Assembly: GCA_963706875.1 (NCBI GenBank)
Contig: CAVPNW010000004.1
Span: 186,001-250,000, forward strand
Length of the DNA: 64,000 bases
Direction: 5' to 3'
Origin: Prado023 sp963706875
GTDB lineage: Bacteria > Actinomycetota > Actinomycetes > S36-B12 > CAIYMF01
Positions within the stretch are counted from its first letter, which is position 1, and the number at the start of each line of letters is the position of its first letter. Positions 60,845 through 64,000 of this stretch are shown piece by piece. Below the pieces are notes generated by a model. It had not been told where the DNA came from. It saw only the letters and a program-made list of their open reading frames with translations, and ran no database searches. The translations under genes were made by a program, and so were the position numbers.

Positions 60845-63163
60845 TCAGTGCGACAGGCCCAACTTGTCGTGCAGGCGGCGCAGGGGCGTTGGTGCCCACC
60901 AGTTCCACTCGCCCAGCAGGGTCATCGTCGCGGGCACCAGGATGATCCGGACCAGCGTGGCGTCGATGAACACCGCGGTGGCCAGCGCGATCCCGTTCTG
61001 CTTGATCGCAAGCAGGTCGCCGAGGGCGAACCCGAGGAACACGATGATGATCAGCAGTGCGGCCGAGGTGATGATCCGACCGGTGCGCTGCAGGCCCAGG
61101 CGCACGGAGTCGTCGTTGTCGTAGCCCTGGTCGTGGAACTCCTTGATCCGTGAGAGCAGGAACACCTCGTAGTCCATCGACAGGCCGAACGCGAACGCGA
61201 AGATGATCACCGGCAGCGTCGCCTCGATGCCCCCGGTCGAGGAGAAGCCGAGGATCGACTCGAACCGGCCGTCCTGGAAGATCAGCACGAGGATGCCGAA
61301 CGTGGCCCCGAGGCTGAGCAGGTTCATCAGCAGGGCCTTGATCGGGATCAGCACCGAGCCGGTCAGCAGGAACAGCAGGATGAGGGTCGCCAGGACCACG
61401 AACAGCAGTGCGATCGGCACGTCCTCGCGCAGCTGCTCGGTGAAGTCCACGAGGATCGCTGCCTGCCCGGTGACCCACGTCTGCGGCTCGTCGGGGCGGA
61501 TGTCGCGGATCTCGTTGACCACGTCGGTGGCCACATCGTCGGCTGTGAACACCGGCAGTTGCGCGATGTCGCCCGTCGTCTCCACCTCGCCGACCCGGTC
61601 GACGTCGGGCAGGGCGGCCACCGAGGTGGACAGCTCAGTCAGCGCGTCAGCATCCGCTGCGTCGGCCACCACGGTGATCGTGGGAGCGGCCAGTGCGGGG
61701 AAGTCCGCCTGGATCTGCTCGTACACCATGCGGGTCGGGTTGTCGGCGGGCAGCAAATCGACCCCGGAGCTCACCAGGTTCATCCGCCACGCGGGGATGG
61801 ACAGCAGGATCAGCAGCGCGGTCACGCTGAGGAACGCCAGCCACGCACGGCGCTGGACCCTGGTGGCCCACTGCGCGAACCAGCCGTCGTCGGAGGGGGT
61901 GTGGTCGAAGGCGCCGGCGAACCGGCGGAACCCCGGCGCCCTGGAGAGCATCCCCGCGCCAGCGACGTGCTTGGTCGACAGCACGAGCAGGGCAGGGACG
62001 AAGGTGGTCGCGACCACGACCGCGATCACCACCACGCTCACCGCCCCGGCTCCGACCGACTGGATGATCGTCATGTCGATGAACAGCAGTCCCGCCACGG
62101 CGATCGCCACCGTGACGCCACTGAACAGCACCGTGCGCCCCGCGGTTGCCATCGTGATCGCCATCGCGCGCTCGCGAACCTCGGCCGGGACCTCGCGGTG
62201 CGCCCCGGGCTGGCTGAGGTCGTGCAGGTCGTGCATCTGCTCCCGGTAGCGGGAGACCATCAGCAGGGCGTAGTCGATGCACAGGCCCAGCCCGAGGACG
62301 GTGACGACGTTGACGACCGTGATGTCCAGGTCGATCACGTAGGTGAACAGCAGCAAGGAGATCAGGCCGCCGGCGATCGAGGCGATCGCGCCGGCCAGTG
62401 GGACGCCGGCGGCCGCGAAGCCCCCGAAGATCAGGACCATCACCAGCAGGGTCAGGGGCAGGGACAGACCCTCGCCCTTCTTGAGGTCGGCCTCGACCTG
62501 CTTGGTGATCGTCTCCACCAGCTGTTGGATGCTGGTGACCTCGACAGTCGAGCCGGGTACGTCCTGCGGCAGTTGCTCGAGCCGGTCCTCGACCGCCTGC
62601 TGGGCCTGCTCCTGCTCAGCCTCGCTCAGCGCGGGGTCGAGGATCACGGTGACAAGGGCGGACTCACCATCGGTGGAGACGGCTGCTGGCCCGATCGTCG
62701 TCGGATCGAGGACCTGCTCCACTCCGGGGATCGCCATGAGGTCGGCATTCACGGTCGCGGCCGACGCGAGGAACTCCTCGGACTGCGGGTCGACCCCCTC
62801 CCAGAGGGCCTGGATGCTGGACCCTGTCGGGTCGTTCTCGGCGAGCAGCGCCCGGCCGTCAAGGGCCTCGCCGGCCACGGTGGGCTCGCCGAGCTCGAGT
62901 CGATCGAACAGCGATTGCCCGCCCACACCCAGGGCCGCCACGAGGTAGGCACCCACGGCGAGCAGGACGCTGATGAGCGCCACGGCCTTCGCGTGCCGGG
63001 CCATCGCGGCGCCGTGGCGGGCCAGGATCCCGTGGGGCATCGGTTCCTCGAGGGTCGCCACGGCAGTTGCGGCAGATCCGGGCGTCCCGGGGGCGTCGTC
63101 GCCGGGTTGGTGGCTCGGGGCGTCGGACGGCTGCAGGGGAGTGGCGTCGCGCTGGTCGGTCAC
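60845..63163 (-). CDS. MMPL/RND-family transporter (MmpL/HpnN-like)
   Basis: 772 aa from the GTG at 63163; the open frame goes on to 63322 with unlikely residues. Two tandem 5-6-TM halves, each with a large extracytoplasmic loop of 150-200 residues (from LFDRLELGEPTVAGEAL and RMNLVSSGVDLLPADNP). The central MMPL motif ITVVNVVTVLGLGLCIDYALLM (GLGxxxDY) and a matching FAFGLSMDYEVFLLSRIKE (GLSxDYE) hold the proton-relay Asp. TM clusters: LPLTLLVMVLIFGGFAA, GAISIAGGLISLLLFTYV. Family members export lipids, hopanoids or siderophores using the proton gradient. Confidence 0.93.
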   Translation of the reverse strand: MTDQRDATPLQPSDAPSHQPGDDAPGTPGSAATAVATLEEPMPHGILARHGAAMARHAKAVALISVLLAVGAYLVAALGVGGQSLFDRLELGEPTVAGEALDGRALLAENDPTGSSIQALWEGVDPQSEEFLASAATVNADLMAIPGVEQVLDPTTIGPAAVSTDGESALVTVILDPALSEAEQEQAQQAVEDRLEQLPQDVPGSTVEVTSIQQLVETITKQVEADLKKGEGLSLPLTLLVMVLIFGGFAAAGVPLAGAIASIAGGLISLLLFTYVIDLDITVVNVVTVLGLGLCIDYALLMVSRYREQMHDLHDLSQPGAHREVPAEVRERAMAITMATAGRTVLFSGVTVAIAVAGLLFIDMTIIQSVGAGAVSVVVIAVVVATTFVPALLVLSTKHVAGAGMLSRAPGFRRFAGAFDHTPSDDGWFAQWATRVQRRAWLAFLSVTALLILLSIPAWRMNLVSSGVDLLPADNPTRMVYEQIQADFPALAAPTITVVADAADADALTELSTSVAALPDVDRVGEVETTGDIAQLPVFTADDVATDVVNEIRDIRPDEPQTWVTGQAAILVDFTEQLREDVPIALLFVVLATLILLFLLTGSVLIPIKALLMNLLSLGATFGILVLIFQDGRFESILGFSSTGGIEATLPVIIFAFAFGLSMDYEVFLLSRIKEFHDQGYDNDDSVRLGLQRTGRIITSAALLIIIVFLGFALGDLLAIKQNGIALATAVFIDATLVRIILVPATMTLLGEWNWWAPTPLRRLHDKLGLSH

Positions 63164-63251
63164 GAGGCCAGTCTCCACCCCGGCCCCGGGGCCGCCCACA
63201 GCCACCCGGTCGCTTCCAGCGTGACCTGCACCACGCCCCAGCCCCACCGCG

Positions 63252-63328
63252 GCTGCGTTGCACCTCGGACGTTTGGGCGTCCCGGATGCAGCGCAACCGG
63301 CACCTGGGCAGCCGAAACGCAACGCAGC
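63252..63328. repeat. Long inverted repeat GCTGCGTTGC ... GCAACGCAGC
   Basis: Perfect 10-bp arms at 63252-63261 and 63319-63328 with a 57-nt centre, which itself holds TGCAGCGCAAC, an imperfect copy. Lies in the region between the MMPL gene start and the regulator's stop. Could be a hairpin at the regulator 3' end or an operator. Confidence 0.5.
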
Positions 63329-63360
63329 TCAAGGCGTCGGGGCGGATGGGGCGGGGGCGG

Positions 63361-64000
63361 TCAGGGGGTTTGGTGGGGGTCTGTGGTTGCTGTCGGCAGG
63401 GTGAGGGCCAAGGTGAGCTCCAGAGTGACCCTCGGATCGTCCAGGGAGTCGCCGAACAGCTCGCGGACCTGCCCCATCCGGTAGCGCACGGTCTGGGGGT
63501 GGACGAACAGCGCGGCGGCGGCCTCGTCGCGCCGGCCGCGGTGCAGCAGCCAGGCCCTCAGGGTCTCCGTGAGCCGGGCGGCCACGGCCGGGCGCAGGTC
63601 GGCCAGGGGAGCCAGTGCCCGAACCCGCAGGTCGGCGAGCGCGGCGGGATCCGCGGCGACGAGCAGTTCGGGCAGGACCTCCTCGGTGTCGACGATCCGA
63701 GCAGGTGCCCCGGCCCGCAGCCCGGTGCCGGCGCCCGTCGCGCCCGCCCCGGCACGGGCCCCGGTGCTTGCGCCCCCGCCCGCGCCGCCCGCCCCGGCTG
63801 CCCCAGCCCCGGCGCCCGCCCCGGCGAACCCGACCCCTCCCGGCGGGGACCCCGCCAGCCCGAGGCGCCATGCGCGCAGCGCCCGCTCGTAGGAGCCGGA
63901 GGCATGCAGCCAGGGCCGGATCGGTCCGATGACCGCGCCATCCCCGCCGAGGCCGCGGGCCAGGCCCGCGCGGAACCGGGCGTCCGGGTCGGGCACGAGC
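63361..64000 (-). CDS. PucR-family transcriptional regulator, partial
   Basis: The gene continues past the window edge; only the last 213 or so residues are visible. The C-terminal PucR HTH (HTH_30) is clear: LRAWLLHRGRRDEAAAALFVH, QTVRYRMGQVRELFGDSLDDP. Ahead of it is a Gly/Ala low-complexity insert of about 50 residues (GFAGAGAGAGAAGAGGAGGG and on), an unusual interruption of the CdaR/GGDEF-like part. The gene reads towards the MMPL gene in the same direction, so it might regulate it. The DNA-binding domain and its family are certain; ligand and targets are not. Confidence 0.85.
   Translation of the reverse strand, partial: LVPDPDARFRAGLARGLGGDGAVIGPIRPWLHASGSYERALRAWRLGLAGSPPGGVGFAGAGAGAGAAGAGGAGGGASTGARAGAGATGAGTGLRAGAPARIVDTEEVLPELLVAADPAALADLRVRALAPLADLRPAVAARLTETLRAWLLHRGRRDEAAAALFVHPQTVRYRMGQVRELFGDSLDDPRVTLELTLALTLPTATTDPHQTP

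Noticed and set aside
1..64000. tRNA, rRNA and CRISPR arrays
   Set aside because: No T-loop GTTCRAnYC with a matching acceptor stem, no rRNA-like blocks and no regularly spaced repeats were seen by eye; a tRNAscan or CRISPR finder was not run.

Overview
The window reads as chromosomal DNA of a high-GC actinobacterium. Evidence: strong G/C bias at third codon positions, many GTG starts, ATGA/GTGA stop-start overlaps, and typical actinobacterial families (DUF222-HNH '13E12' protein, PucR-type regulator, AMIN-like/GerMN secreted protein, paired META lipoprotein, MmpL-like transporter). I cannot place it below class level. No rRNA, tRNA or CRISPR array was found.

Layout. 0.2-7.7 kb: the end of a surface-polysaccharide locus. 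A minus-strand run encodes a PPTase, a FemAB-like and a GNAT-like transferase, a PHP phosphoesterase, a WcaJ/PglC-type sugar-phosphate transferase and an ATP-grasp ligase; divergent to it is a Wzz/BY-kinase that would control chain length and export. 7.7-10.6 kb: small secreted or lipoprotein genes and a DUF2889 protein. 10.6-14.5 kb: a two-component system (histidine kinase, NarL-type regulator) beside an ABC exporter of the drug/bacteriocin-resistance type; the two promoter regions carry matching TACTGC-N4-GCAGTA palindromes. 14.6-20.2 kb: a DHA2 drug exporter, then a divergent H+-pumping pyrophosphatase translationally coupled to a glycosyltransferase. 20.7-31.8 kb: DUF222-HNH gene behind a LexA-like box, MetA, a GNAT, a CDF cation transporter, a DEAD-box helicase, two DUF202 proteins, an FAD oxidoreductase, and a GPH-type symporter overlapping a PLP decarboxylase. 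32-38.9 kb: two beta-propeller lipoproteins and an operon of class III aminotransferase, kinase-like protein and FAD amine oxidase.

37.6-47.3 kb is unlike the rest. Nearly every reading frame is broken by 1-nt indels or stops: aminotransferase, a secreted protein, C69 dipeptidase, AMIN/GerMN protein, secreted HNH nuclease, K+ channel and a 2-TM protein. An intact IS1182-family element sits inside a small secreted-protein gene with a 4-bp target duplication. Whether the breaks are real decay or homopolymer sequencing errors cannot be settled from the sequence; a few isolated ones also occur at 8.2-8.5 and 32.0 kb.

47.6-64 kb is orderly again: amidase, saccharopine-dehydrogenase-like reductase, YccF protein, an ABC exporter whose permease is a tandem fusion, YihY/BrkB protein, a TrkA-N potassium channel, L-isoaspartyl methyltransferase, a second methyltransferase, cupin, uridine-phosphorylase-like enzyme, SixA phosphatase, an NAD-dependent epimerase-like enzyme, an MMPL transporter and a PucR-family regulator cut by the window edge.
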